Part shown: piece after piece, positions 1 to 8,229 of the stretch | How positions within the stretch are numbered: position 1 is the stretch's first letter | Layout of the letters: every line of letters begins with the position of its first letter | Translations under genes and position numbers: made by a program | DNA from: Novosphingobium sp. | GTDB taxonomy: Bacteria > Pseudomonadota > Alphaproteobacteria > Sphingomonadales > Sphingomonadaceae | Assembly (NCBI RefSeq): GCF_027486195.1 | Contig: NZ_JAIXPP010000126.1 | Span: 1 to 64,000 of the forward strand | Length of the DNA: 64,000 bases | Direction of reading: 5' to 3' | Notes under the pieces: generated by a model | The model's input: the letters and a program-made list of their open reading frames with translations, nothing else | Database searches by the model: none | What the model was told of the DNA's origin: nothing

Positions 1-11
1 CAACTCCCCTG

Positions 12-1883
12 TTACATCCCGGCGCGGGTGCGGCCCATTTGCCCCAACCGGGCCAGCAGCGCCAGCCTTCGTTGCAGCAAACGTTGCTGTTCGGCGAATG
101 TTTCGTCGGAAAACTCCGCTTCATGCCGACGCGTGGCCTCTGCCAGCGCGGCTTCGACGGCCGGCAATCCGACCAGCAGATCGACCGCTTCGGCGAGTTC
201 CTCCGCCGCATCGGGTGCCTTGCCGTCCAGAAAACCGAATCGCATTCCGGCGTAATCGTCCGCCAGCGGTGCCCGGAGGCCCCGTCTTGCCAATATGGTA
301 AGAACATTGCTGCTTTCAAGCGGCTGCCCAGGACTTTGGGCACCGCTGTGGACCATATCGATCAGCGCATCGAGCAGCGCGGCAAGGCCGGGATCGGCAA
401 CCTCGAGCCGGGCGAGCGTTTCGGCATGGCGCGCGATCTGCTGCGGCTGGTCGATAAGGCCGGTGAGGACGGCGGCGAGGAGGGGGCGGCCTTCGCCCAC
501 GGCCTGCATCCGCGCGGTGACAGCGGCGGAAAGCGGCGGCGGCGCGGGCTTCCACGGGCCTTTCCGGCCGGAGCCGGGGCTGCGCTGCGCGGGTTGGAAT
601 GGGGGCCGCTCGCGCTGGGGGTAGGCGAGCGCGCCGAAGCGGTCGAGCAGATCGCGGCGGTAGAGCCCCTTGATATCGCCGTCGCCAATCGTCTCGACAT
701 GCGCCATCAGGCGGGCTTTGAGCCCGGCCTTGTCCTCCGGCGTGGCGAAGGGGCCGGCCTGGCGCTCGATATCCCAGAGCACTTCGACCATCGGGCGCGC
801 GGCGGCGAGGACCTCTTCCATCGCAGGGGCCCCGCGCTGCTTGATGAGGTCATCGGGATCGAGCCCGGCGGGAAGCACCGCGATCCGGAGCGAATGGCCG
901 GGGCGCAGCAGCGGCAGCGCGCGGACAATGGCGCGCGCGGCGGCGCGCTGGCCGGCGGCGTCGCCGTCGAAGCACAGCGTGGGGCATTCGGTCATGCGCC
1001 AGAGCCGCTCGATCTGGTCTTCGGTTAGCGCCGTGCCCAAAGGGGCAACCGCCTCGCCGATGCCCGCCGCGGCCAGCGCCACGACATCCATATAGCCTTC
1101 GACCACAACGACGCGGCCGGACTGGCGGCTCGCCGGAGAAGCGCGGTGCAGGTTGTAGACCGTGCGGCCCTTGTCGAAGAGCGGGGTATCCGGGGAGTTG
1201 AGGTACTTGGGGGCGTCCGTTTTCGTCTTGTCGAGGATGCGGCCGCCGAAGGCGATCACGCGGCCGCGCGGATCGCAGATCGGGAGCATCAGGCGGCCGC
1301 GAAACCGGTCGTAGGGATCACGGCCTTCGACAACGATCCTGAGGCCCGCCTCGATCAGCATGCCTTCCGGGAACTGGGAGAGGGCCTCTTTGAGCGCGGT
1401 GCGGCTATCGGGCGCGTAGCCGAAGCCGAACTCCTTGACGACATTGGCCGGAAAGCCGCGCGAGGCGAGGTAGGCGCGGGCCTGCGCGCCCTGATCCTCG
1501 GCGAGGCTTTTGACGAAGAAGGCCTGGGCAGCGGCCATGACATCGTGGAGCGACTTCTGCTCCTCAGCTCGCTTTGCGGCGCGGGGATCGGGCGCGGGGA
1601 CTTCCATGCCCGCGCTTGCGGCAAGTTCCTTCACCGCGTCGAGGAAGGGCAGGCCCTGATGGTCGGTCATCCAGCGGATCGCGTCGCCATGCGCGCCGCA
1701 GCCGAAACAGTGGTAAAACCCCTTCTCGTCGTTGATCGTGAAGCTGGGCGTCTTTTCGTTGTGGAACGGGCAGCAGGCCTTGAACTCGCGCCCTGCCTTC
1801 TGGACGCGCACACTCCGCCCGATCAGCGCGGAGAGCGAGACGCGGGTGCGCAGTTCATCGAGCCATTGGGGGGTTAGGGACAT
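12..1883 (-). CDS. dnaG: DNA primase DnaG
   Basis: Synthesises the RNA primers used by the replicative polymerase, working with DnaB helicase at the fork. The 623-aa product has the family layout: an N-terminal CHC2-type zinc finger at about residues 37-62 (CPFH then HCFGCG), the catalytic core with TOPRIM motifs EGYMD and FDGDAAG at about 255-320, and a poorly conserved C-terminal DnaB-interaction region. I chose the ATG at 1883 (MSLTPQWLDEL) because it matches how the family begins; an in-frame ATG 33 nt upstream is possible. The chosen start overlaps the stop of the upstream DUF559 frame as TGATG, so the two may be translationally coupled, probably as a by-product of insertion of that element. 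Confidence 0.97.
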   Translation of the reverse strand: MSLTPQWLDELRTRVSLSALIGRSVRVQKAGREFKACCPFHNEKTPSFTINDEKGFYHCFGCGAHGDAIRWMTDHQGLPFLDAVKELAASAGMEVPAPDPRAAKRAEEQKSLHDVMAAAQAFFVKSLAEDQGAQARAYLASRGFPANVVKEFGFGYAPDSRTALKEALSQFPEGMLIEAGLRIVVEGRDPYDRFRGRLMLPICDPRGRVIAFGGRILDKTKTDAPKYLNSPDTPLFDKGRTVYNLHRASPASRQSGRVVVVEGYMDVVALAAAGIGEAVAPLGTALTEDQIERLWRMTECPTLCFDGDAAGQRAAARAIVRALPLLRPGHSLRIAVLPAGLDPDDLIKQRGAPAMEEVLAAARPMVEVLWDIERQAGPFATPEDKAGLKARLMAHVETIGDGDIKGLYRRDLLDRFGALAYPQRERPPFQPAQRSPGSGRKGPWKPAPPPLSAAVTARMQAVGEGRPLLAAVLTGLIDQPQQIARHAETLARLEVADPGLAALLDALIDMVHSGAQSPGQPLESSNVLTILARRGLRAPLADDYAGMRFGFLDGKAPDAAEELAEAVDLLVGLPAVEAALAEATRRHEAEFSDETFAEQQRLLQRRLALLARLGQMGRTRAGM

Positions 1884-2335
1884 CAGGGCCTTCCACCGCG
1901 CAGCGGGTGGATCCACAAACTCCCCTCCCGCTCGCGGGAGGGGCCGGGGGAGGGCATGTTATCGAGCGTTTCCCCGATACGAGCCACAACACCCTCAAGA
2001 TTGTCCATCACTTCGTTATTCCAGAACCGCACGACCTTGTAACCCTCGCTTTCGAGGAAGCGGGTCCGGCGCGCATCATAGTCCACTGTTGCAGAGTGCT
2101 GACCGCCATCGAGTTCGATGACAAGGCGCTTTTCCCGGGAGGCAAAGTCACAGATGTATTGACCGACGGGAAACTGACGGTTGAAGCGCACCCCTTGTAC
2201 CTGTCGCGCTCTTAGAGCGCCCCAAAGCTTGCGTTCGGCTTCGGTGGCATTCCTGCGCAATTCCCGCGAGCGTGGGGTGGGGCGGGAGTAGCCCTTGTCA
2301 TTCTCCCGGAACCACTCTTTGCCATGCTCGTCCAA
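1883..2335 (-). CDS. DUF559-family endonuclease-like protein inside an inverted-repeat unit
   Basis: A 150-aa protein of the DUF559 family, which has a PD-(D/E)XK/Vsr-like nuclease fold. Visible features are RRNATEAERKLW near residues 28-39, then RFNRQFPVGQYICDF, then the acidic core VIELDGGQHS, and VVRFWNNEV. The Asp of CDF and the Glu and Asp of ELDGGQH fit the catalytic acidic residues of the fold. The domain ends near residue 125; the last 25 residues come from reading through the left flanking repeat and are probably accidental. The gene lies between yqeY and dnaG and is bracketed by two 42-bp inverted repeats. Its role is unknown; a mobile endonuclease or a REP-associated factor is plausible. 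Confidence 0.85.
   Translation of the reverse strand: MDEHGKEWFRENDKGYSRPTPRSRELRRNATEAERKLWGALRARQVQGVRFNRQFPVGQYICDFASREKRLVIELDGGQHSATVDYDARRTRFLESEGYKVVRFWNNEVMDNLEGVVARIGETLDNMPSPGPSREREGSLWIHPLRGGRP
1919..1960. repeat. Left inverted repeat of DUF559 unit 1 (palindrome-bearing)
   Basis: A 42-bp GC-rich repeat whose outer half is a hairpin (CCCCTCCCGC/GCGGGAGGGG). Read on the minus strand it begins AACATGCCCTCCCCC and matches the copy at 2368-2409 at 38 of 42 positions by my alignment. It lies inside the 3' end of the DUF559 frame, just downstream of the conserved domain. Confidence 0.85.
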
Positions 2336-2367
2336 GTATGCTCTCCGAATGGTCGGGCTGCTGCGCG

Positions 2368-2409
2368 AACATGCCCTCCCCCAGCCCCTCCCGCAGGCGG
2401 GAGGGGGGT
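2368..2409. repeat. Right inverted repeat of DUF559 unit 1
   Basis: Opposite-orientation copy of the repeat at 1919-1960. Its outer end stops directly against the yqeY stop codon and its inner end lies about 33 bp before the DUF559 start. The hairpin (CCCCTCCCGC..GCGGGAGGGG) could also act as a transcription attenuator after yqeY. Confidence 0.85.
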
Positions 2410-2862
2410 CTATGCCAGCGCCGCCTTCACCAGCCCGCTGGCCTTGCCCATATCGAGCTGGCTGCCGTGGCGGGCCTTGAGGGTGGCGACAACTTTGCCC
2501 ATGTCCTTCATCGAGGTTGCGCCGAGTTCGGCCTTGATCGCCTCGATCGCGGCTTTCACCTCGTCATCGCCGAGCTGGGCGGGGAGGAATTCCTCGATCA
2601 CGGCGAGCTCGGCTTGCTCGATATCGGCGAGCTCCTGGCGGCCGCCTTCCAGATAGAGCGTGATCGATTCGCGGCGCTGCTTGGCCATCTTCTGGAGGAC
2701 GTCGACCACCAGCACATCGTCATCGGGCGTGCTGGATGCGGTGCGCAGCTCGATATCCTTGTCCTTCAGTTTGGCGAGGATGAGGCGGACGGCGGCGAGG
2801 CGGGGCTTGTCGCCGGATTTCATGGCGCTGATCTGGGCGGCCTTGATGCTATCGCGGATCAT
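2410..2862 (-). CDS. GatB/YqeY domain-containing protein
   Basis: A 150-aa YqeY-family protein, resembling the C-terminal tail domain of the GatB subunit of Glu-tRNA(Gln) amidotransferase. That domain binds tRNA in GatB; the free-standing protein has no firmly assigned role. The sequence starts MIRDSIKAAQISAMKSGD and has the typical RLAAVRLILAKLKDKDIE helix, the KQRRESITLY segment and the GKVVATLKARHGSQLDMGK C-terminal region. Its length matches the family. It is read leftwards, upstream of dnaG in the same direction as is usual in sphingomonads, but is separated from it here by the DUF559 unit. Confidence 0.93.
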   Translation of the reverse strand: MIRDSIKAAQISAMKSGDKPRLAAVRLILAKLKDKDIELRTASSTPDDDVLVVDVLQKMAKQRRESITLYLEGGRQELADIEQAELAVIEEFLPAQLGDDEVKAAIEAIKAELGATSMKDMGKVVATLKARHGSQLDMGKASGLVKAALA

Positions 2863-2945
2863 GAGAGTACGTATTCCTGTGGATGGAGCGCCGTCATACG
2901 GCGCGAGACCCTGTGACTTAGGCGAAACTTTCTGCCTTCGCTAGG

Positions 2946-2974
2946 TTGACGGCAAGGGACGAGGGGCCTAGCGA
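2946..2974 (+). promoter_or_regulatory. Putative sigma-70-type promoter for carA
   Basis: TTGACG and TAGCGA are separated by 17 bp, about 50 bp upstream of the carA start. This is the only clear -35/-10 pair I see between the divergent yqeY and carA genes. It is a visual match only. Confidence 0.45.
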
Positions 2975-3024
2975 CCGAGCCTTAGCGACATCGCCAGAAC
3001 CATGCCCACGGAGCGCCCCCTACA

Positions 3025-4194
3025 ATGGCCGACCCCGCCTACACGCACGCGCCAAAACCAGCTGGAGCCACGGGCGTTCTCGTCCTCGCCGATGGTTCGG
3101 TGGCCTGGGGTCGCGGCTTTGGTGCGGTCGGCACGGCGGTGGGCGAGGTGTGCTTCAACACCGCGATGACGGGCTATCAGGAAGTGCTGACCGACCCTTC
3201 CTACGCGGGGCAGGTGGTGACGTTCACGTTCCCGCATATCGGCAATGTCGGCACAAACCCTGAGGACATGGAAAGCCATGACGTGCCGGGCGCCATCGGC
3301 CTCGTGGTGCGCGAGGATGTGACCGATCCGGCCAACTTCCGCAGCGTGGAGCCACTGCAGGCCTGGCTTGCGGCGCGGGGCAAGATCGGCCTTTCGGGGA
3401 TCGACACCCGCGCGCTGACGCGGCGCATACGGCTGGCCGGCGCGCCCAACGCGGTGATCGCGCATGATCCGGAGGGCCAGTTCGATATTCCGGCGCTGAT
3501 CGCCGAGGCGCAGGGCTGGCCCGGCCTTGAAGGCATGGACCTGGCCCGCGTGGTGAGCCGCGAGGAGCAGGCGGACTGGCAAGGCGGCGTCTGGCATCTG
3601 GGGCAGGGTTATGCCCGCTCGCCGCATGATCCGCGGCCGCATGTCGTGGCGATCGATTATGGCGCGAAGGACAATATCTTCCGCAATCTGGTGCGGGCCG
3701 GCGCGCAGGTGACGGTGGTTCCCGCCGAAACTGCGCTGGAGACGGTGCTGGCGCTGGAACCGGCGGGTGTGTTCCTTTCCAACGGGCCGGGCGATCCGGC
3801 GGCGACGGGCACTTATGCGGTGCCGGTGATCCAGGGGCTGCTGGAGCGCGATATTCCGGTCTTCGGCATCTGCCTTGGCCACCAGATGCTCGGCCTCGCG
3901 GCGGGCGCACGCACGATCAAGATGCACCAGGGCCACCGCGGCGCGAACCACCCGGTGAAGCGCCATGCGGATGGCGTGGTCGAGATCACCTCGATGAACC
4001 ACGGCTTTGCGGTGGATAATTCCGCGCTGCCCGAGGGCGTGGAGGAGACGCATGTCTCGCTGTTCGATGGTTCGAACTGCGGGATTTCGATTGTCGGCAA
4101 GAAAGCGTTCGGCGTGCAGTATCACCCTGAGGCGAGCCCGGGGCCGCAGGATAGTTTTTATCTGTTTGAGAAGTTTGTGGGGATGCTGGGGTGA
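3025..4194 (+). CDS. carA: Carbamoyl-phosphate synthase small (glutaminase) subunit
   Basis: Hydrolyses glutamine and passes ammonia to CarB for carbamoyl phosphate, the shared precursor of arginine and pyrimidines. The 389-aa product has the N-terminal CarA domain (VCFNTAMTGYQEVLTDPSYAGQ) and a C-terminal class I glutamine amidotransferase domain. The nucleophile is Cys283 in GICLGHQ, with His367 and Glu369 in the HPEASPG motif completing the triad. Length is normal. carB follows in the same direction, but 566 bp of REP-like repeats and a reverse-strand DUF559 gene separate them, so the usual tight carAB arrangement is interrupted. Confidence 0.97.
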   Translation: MADPAYTHAPKPAGATGVLVLADGSVAWGRGFGAVGTAVGEVCFNTAMTGYQEVLTDPSYAGQVVTFTFPHIGNVGTNPEDMESHDVPGAIGLVVREDVTDPANFRSVEPLQAWLAARGKIGLSGIDTRALTRRIRLAGAPNAVIAHDPEGQFDIPALIAEAQGWPGLEGMDLARVVSREEQADWQGGVWHLGQGYARSPHDPRPHVVAIDYGAKDNIFRNLVRAGAQVTVVPAETALETVLALEPAGVFLSNGPGDPAATGTYAVPVIQGLLERDIPVFGICLGHQMLGLAAGARTIKMHQGHRGANHPVKRHADGVVEITSMNHGFAVDNSALPEGVEETHVSLFDGSNCGISIVGKKAFGVQYHPEASPGPQDSFYLFEKFVGMLG

Positions 4195-4217
4195 GGCGCT
4201 ATCTCGATAACCCGGTT

Positions 4218-4256
4218 ACCCCCACCCAACCCTCCCCCGACCGGGGGAGGGCTTTT
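4218..4256. repeat. Solo REP-like palindrome after carA, terminator-like
   Basis: A CCCTCCCCCG-A-CCGGGGGAGGG stem is preceded by ACCCCCACCCAA and followed by CTTTTT. It is the same family and orientation as the copy at 4702-4740. The stem plus T run could terminate carA transcription. Confidence 0.8.
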
Positions 4257-4292
4257 TCGGTTGAGCACCGCAATGGCGCATCGCGCAACCTG

Positions 4293-4328
4293 CCCCTCCC
4301 CCGGTCGGGGGAGGCTGGGTGGGGGTGC
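4293..4328. repeat. Left inverted repeat of DUF559 unit 2
   Basis: Inverted copy of the REP-like sequence: the CCTCCCCC/GGGGGAGG stem is followed by CTGGGTGGGGGTGC. Its inner edge (GGGGGTGC) lies only 6 bp from the DUF559 stop codon. It matches the right copy apart from a one-base indel and a substitution or two. Confidence 0.85.
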
Positions 4329-4334
4329 TCGGCG

Positions 4335-4694
4335 CTAGAAGGGATCGCTGCGATTTCGGGCGAGCGCGAGTTCCTGCGCGATCACCGTCAGAACGCCGTC
4401 TGTGTTGGCGAGGACATCGTTGTTCCAGAAGCGGATCACGCGGTAGCCTTGGGCTTCGATCAGGCGCGTGCGCGCCGCATCTGCCTCGCTATCGGCGTGT
4501 TGCCCTCCGTCGAGTTCGATGGCGAGGCGCAAACTGCGGCACGCAAAATCGACGATAGCATTGCCGATGGGATATTGCCGGGTAAAGCGCGCGCCAAGTT
4601 GTTCGCCTCTCACCCGCGACCAAAGCCGTTTTTCCGCTTCCGTAGGATCTTTGCGCAGTTTGCGCGCCACCGGCGTCAGGCGTTTTTCGCTCAT
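4335..4694 (-). CDS. DUF559-family endonuclease-like protein (second copy)
   Basis: A 119-aa DUF559 protein starting MSEKRLTPVARKL; an earlier in-frame ATG would lie inside the flanking repeat. It has the family signature: DPTEAEKRLWSRVR, RFTRQYPIGNAIVDF, the acidic core LAIELDGGQHAD, and VIRFWNNDVL. It is clearly related to the 1883-2335 protein but diverged. The gene fills nearly the whole space between two inverted GC-rich palindromic repeats, with 6 bp on one side and 7 bp on the other, leaving no room for its own promoter inside the unit. It lies opposite to and between carA and carB. Function is unknown; the structure suggests a mobile unit. Confidence 0.87.
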   Translation of the reverse strand: MSEKRLTPVARKLRKDPTEAEKRLWSRVRGEQLGARFTRQYPIGNAIVDFACRSLRLAIELDGGQHADSEADAARTRLIEAQGYRVIRFWNNDVLANTDGVLTVIAQELALARNRSDPF

Positions 4695-4701
4695 GCGTCG
4701 T

Positions 4702-4740
4702 GCACCCCCACCCAACCCTCCCCCGACCGGGGGAGGGCTT
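4702..4740. repeat. Right inverted repeat of DUF559 unit 2
   Basis: GCACCCCCACCCAA followed by the CCCTCCCCCG/CGGGGGAGGG palindrome and CTT. It is inverted relative to the copy at 4293-4328 and ends 20 bp upstream of the carB start, so it could affect carB transcription or translation. Confidence 0.85.
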
Positions 4741-4760
4741 TAGTACACTAAGGCCGGTCC

Positions 4761-7700
4761 ATGCCCAAACGCACTGACATCTCCTCGATCCTGATCATCG
4801 GCGCCGGGCCGATCGTCATCGGCCAGGCTTGCGAGTTCGATTATTCGGGCACGCAGGCGGTCAAAGCGCTCAAGGAGGAGGGCTACCGCGTGGTCCTCGT
4901 CAATTCGAACCCAGCGACGATCATGACCGATCCGGACATGGCGGACGCGACTTATGTCGAGCCGATCACGCCCGAGATCGTGGCGAAGATCATTGCGAAG
5001 GAGCGCCCGGATGCGGTGCTGCCGACGATGGGCGGGCAGACCGCGCTGAACACTGCGCTGGCGCTGGCGAACGATGGTACGCTGAAAAAGTACGGCTGCA
5101 TCATGATCGGCGCGGACGCCGAGGCCATCGACAAGGCCGAGGATCGCATGAAGTTCCGCGATGCGATGGACAAGATCGGGCTGGAATCCGCCCGTTCCGG
5201 CATCGCGCACACGGTGGACGAAGCGCTCGCCGTGCTGGAGCGCACCGGGCTACCTTCGATCATCCGGCCGAGCTTCACGATGGGCGGCACCGGCGGCGGG
5301 ATTGCCTATAACAAGGACGAATTCGTCAAGATCGTGCGCGGCGGGCTGGAAGCTTCGCCGACCACCGAAGTGCTGATCGAGGAATCGCTGCTCGGCTGGA
5401 AAGAGTACGAGATGGAGGTCGTTCGCGACCGCAAGGACAACTGCATCATCATCTGCTCGATCGAAAACGTCGATCCGATGGGCGTCCACACCGGCGATTC
5501 TATCACGGTCGCCCCGGCGCTGACGCTGACCGACAAGGAATACCAGATCATGCGCAATGCATCGATCGCGGTCTTGCGGGAAATCGGCGTGGAAACAGGC
5601 GGTTCCAACGTGCAGTTCGCGGTCAACCCGAAGGACGGGCGCTTGATCGTGATCGAGATGAACCCGCGCGTTTCGCGCTCCTCGGCGCTGGCTTCGAAGG
5701 CCACCGGCTTCCCGATTGCGAAGGTCGCAGCCAAGCTGGCGGTAGGCTACACGCTCGACGAGATCATGAACGACATCACCGGGGCGACCCCGGCGGCGTT
5801 CGAGCCGACGCTGGACTATGTCGTGACGAAGATCCCGCGCTTTGCGTTCGAGAAGTTCAAGGGCGCGGAGCCACTGCTCGGCACGGCGATGAAGTCGGTC
5901 GGCGAAGTCATGGCGATTGGCCGCAATTTCCAGGAATCGATGCAAAAGGCGCTGCGCGGGCTGGAGACCGGGCTCGACGGGTTCAACCGCGTGGTTGAGC
6001 TGGAAGGTGCGACGCGCGACCAAATCGTGGCTGCGCTGAGCCGGGCGACGCCGGAGCGGCTGCTGGTGATCGGGCAGGCCTTCCGCGAGGGGCTGAGCGT
6101 TGACGAGATCCACGCCGTCACCAAGTACGAGCCGTGGTTCCTGCGCCAGATCGAGGCGATCATCGCCGAGGAAAAGCGCATCAACGTGGAGGGGCTCCCG
6201 ATTGACGCGGCGGGCCTTCGGCGCCTGAAGTCGATGGGCTTTTCCGACAAGCGGCTGGCAACGCTGGCGGTGCGGTCGGTCGGCGTGGCGGGCGGCATGG
6301 CGGAGACGACAGCGCGCCGCTCGGGCCTGATCCACGACGTGCTGAACGCGATGGCCGGCGCGACGAGCGAGGAAGAAGTGCGCGCGCTGCGCCACAAGCT
6401 GGGCGTGCGCCCGGTGTTCAAGCGGATCGACAGCTGCGCGGCCGAGTTCGAGGCGGTGACGCCCTACATGTACTCGACGTATGAAAGCGGCCTGTTCGGC
6501 GCGCCGGAATGCGAATCCGCGCCGACGGACCGCAGGAAAATCGTGATTCTGGGCGGCGGGCCGAACCGGATCGGGCAGGGCATCGAGTTCGATTATTGCT
6601 GCTGCCACGCCTGCTTCGCGCTGGGCGATACGGACCCGGCGAGCGGCGAGGCCGGGGCCGGCTTCGAGACGATCATGATCAACTGCAACCCCGAGACGGT
6701 CTCGACCGACTACGACACTTCGGACCGGCTCTATTTCGAGCCGCTGACGGCCGAGGACGTGCTCGAAGTGCTGGAGGCGGAGAAGGCCAACGGCACGCTG
6801 GTGGGCGTGATCGTGCAGTTCGGCGGGCAGACGCCGCTGAAGCTGGCGCAGGCGCTGGAGGATGCAGGCATTCCGATCCTCGGCACTTCGCCTGATGCCA
6901 TCGATCTGGCCGAGGACCGCGAGCGGTTCAATCACCTCGTTGAAAAGCTTGGCTTGCGCCAGCCGCTGGGCGGCATGGCCCGCAGCCGCGACGAGGCGGT
7001 CGCGGTGGCGACTCGCATCGGCTATCCGGTGCTGATCCGGCCTTCGTATGTGCTCGGCGGCCGCGCGATGGAGATTGTCGACAGCCAGGCGCAGCTCGAT
7101 GATTATATTGCGACCGCGGTGAAGGTTTCGGGCGATAGCCCGGTGCTGATCGACCAGTATCTGCGCGATGCGATCGAATGCGACGTCGATGCGCTGGCCG
7201 ATGGCGACGACGTGGTTGTTGCGGGCGTGATGCAGCATATCGAGGAGGCCGGCATCCATTCGGGCGACAGCGCCTGCACCCTGCCGCCCTATAGCCTGCC
7301 GGACGAAATCATTGCCGAGATGGAACGACAGGCCGTGTTGCTGGCCAAGGCGCTTAGCGTGCGCGGCCTGATGAATATCCAGTTCGCGGTGAAGGACGGC
7401 GAGGTTTACCTCATCGAGGTGAACCCCCGCGCCAGCCGCACGGTGCCGTTCGTCGCCAAGGCCATCGGCCAGCCGATTGCCAAGTATGCCGCGCGGATCA
7501 TGGCGGGCGAGAAGATCAGGAACCTGCCGCCGATCAAGCGCGATGTGCCCTATATGGCGGTCAAGGAAGCGGTGTTCCCGTTTGCGCGCTTCCCGGGTGT
7601 CGATCCGGTGCTTTCGCCCGAGATGAAATCGACCGGCGAAGTCATGGGCATCGACAGCGGCTTCCCGGTGGCCTTTGCCAAGGCGCAGCTGGGCGCGGGG

Positions 7701-8120
7701 ATGGTGCTGCCGCAGACGGGGACGGTGTTCGTGTCCGTGAAGGACGGCGACAAACCGGTGATCCTGCCCGCAGTGCAGAAGCTTGATGCACTCGGCTTCC
7801 GCATCGTGGCGACGGGCGGGACGGCGACGTTCCTGACCGCGGCGGGCGTGAAGGTCGAGCGGGTCAACAAGGTCGCCGAAGGGCGGCCGCATATCGTCGA
7901 CCGGATCATCGATGGCGAGATCGCGCTGATCTTCAACACCACCGAAGGCTGGCAGAGCCACAAGGATTCGCAATCGATCCGGGGTAGCGCGCTCTATGGC
8001 AAGGTGCCGTATTTCACCACGGCGGCGGCATCTGTCGCAGCGGCGGGTGCAATCGAGGCTCTGCGCAGCGCCGAACTTGCGGTACGCTCCTTGCAGGATT
8101 ATTATCAGCCCTCCACATGA
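4761..8120 (+). CDS. carB: Carbamoyl-phosphate synthase large subunit
   Basis: Synthesises carbamoyl phosphate from bicarbonate, ammonia delivered by CarA, and two ATP. The 1119-aa product shows the internal duplication of the family: two ATP-grasp halves, the first beginning SSILIIGAGPIVIGQACEFD and the second RRKIVILGGGPNRIGQGIEFD near residue 590. Both have the IEMNPRVSRSSA / IEVNPRASRTVP metal-binding motifs. A C-terminal MGS-like allosteric domain runs from about residue 980. Length is slightly above the E. coli enzyme. A 907-aa open frame on the opposite strand is a codon-bias shadow. Confidence 0.98.
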   Translation: MPKRTDISSILIIGAGPIVIGQACEFDYSGTQAVKALKEEGYRVVLVNSNPATIMTDPDMADATYVEPITPEIVAKIIAKERPDAVLPTMGGQTALNTALALANDGTLKKYGCIMIGADAEAIDKAEDRMKFRDAMDKIGLESARSGIAHTVDEALAVLERTGLPSIIRPSFTMGGTGGGIAYNKDEFVKIVRGGLEASPTTEVLIEESLLGWKEYEMEVVRDRKDNCIIICSIENVDPMGVHTGDSITVAPALTLTDKEYQIMRNASIAVLREIGVETGGSNVQFAVNPKDGRLIVIEMNPRVSRSSALASKATGFPIAKVAAKLAVGYTLDEIMNDITGATPAAFEPTLDYVVTKIPRFAFEKFKGAEPLLGTAMKSVGEVMAIGRNFQESMQKALRGLETGLDGFNRVVELEGATRDQIVAALSRATPERLLVIGQAFREGLSVDEIHAVTKYEPWFLRQIEAIIAEEKRINVEGLPIDAAGLRRLKSMGFSDKRLATLAVRSVGVAGGMAETTARRSGLIHDVLNAMAGATSEEEVRALRHKLGVRPVFKRIDSCAAEFEAVTPYMYSTYESGLFGAPECESAPTDRRKIVILGGGPNRIGQGIEFDYCCCHACFALGDTDPASGEAGAGFETIMINCNPETVSTDYDTSDRLYFEPLTAEDVLEVLEAEKANGTLVGVIVQFGGQTPLKLAQALEDAGIPILGTSPDAIDLAEDRERFNHLVEKLGLRQPLGGMARSRDEAVAVATRIGYPVLIRPSYVLGGRAMEIVDSQAQLDDYIATAVKVSGDSPVLIDQYLRDAIECDVDALADGDDVVVAGVMQHIEEAGIHSGDSACTLPPYSLPDEIIAEMERQAVLLAKALSVRGLMNIQFAVKDGEVYLIEVNPRASRTVPFVAKAIGQPIAKYAARIMAGEKIRNLPPIKRDVPYMAVKEAVFPFARFPGVDPVLSPEMKSTGEVMGIDSGFPVAFAKAQLGAGMVLPQTGTVFVSVKDGDKPVILPAVQKLDALGFRIVATGGTATFLTAAGVKVERVNKVAEGRPHIVDRIIDGEIALIFNTTEGWQSHKDSQSIRGSALYGKVPYFTTAAASVAAAGAIEALRSAELAVRSLQDYYQPST

Positions 8121-8227
8121 TCCCCATCATCGCGGCGATTGGGGCCCGGTTCGGCATTGTGCTGGCTGGGGTGGAACGGTTTTCCTCTTGTCCGGCGTGG
8201 CAAGGGATTGAAAGGGTAAAGGATTAG
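8117..8227 (+). CDS. Possible 36-aa small ORF overlapping the carB stop
   Basis: An ATG overlapping the carB stop as ATGA opens a 36-codon frame starting MIPIIAAIGARFGIVLAGVE and ending VKD, with its stop 2 bp before the greA start. The N-terminal half is hydrophobic. The tight ATGA and TAG-GG-ATG junctions would suit coupled translation from carB into greA. No homologue is recognised, and it may be only a chance reading frame carrying ribosomes toward greA. Confidence 0.25.
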   Translation: MIPIIAAIGARFGIVLAGVERFSSCPAWQGIERVKD

Positions 8228-8229
8228 GG

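Noticed and set aside
2968..4125. A 385-aa minus-strand frame opposite carA and the 375-aa frame opposite eno (11095-12222).
   Set aside because: Both mirror certain genes in codon register and lack any family signature.
5250..7973. A 907-aa open frame on the minus strand opposite carB.
   Set aside because: It is antisense to strongly conserved carB codons, is His/Arg-rich and has no recognisable domain; such long shadows are common in GC-rich DNA.
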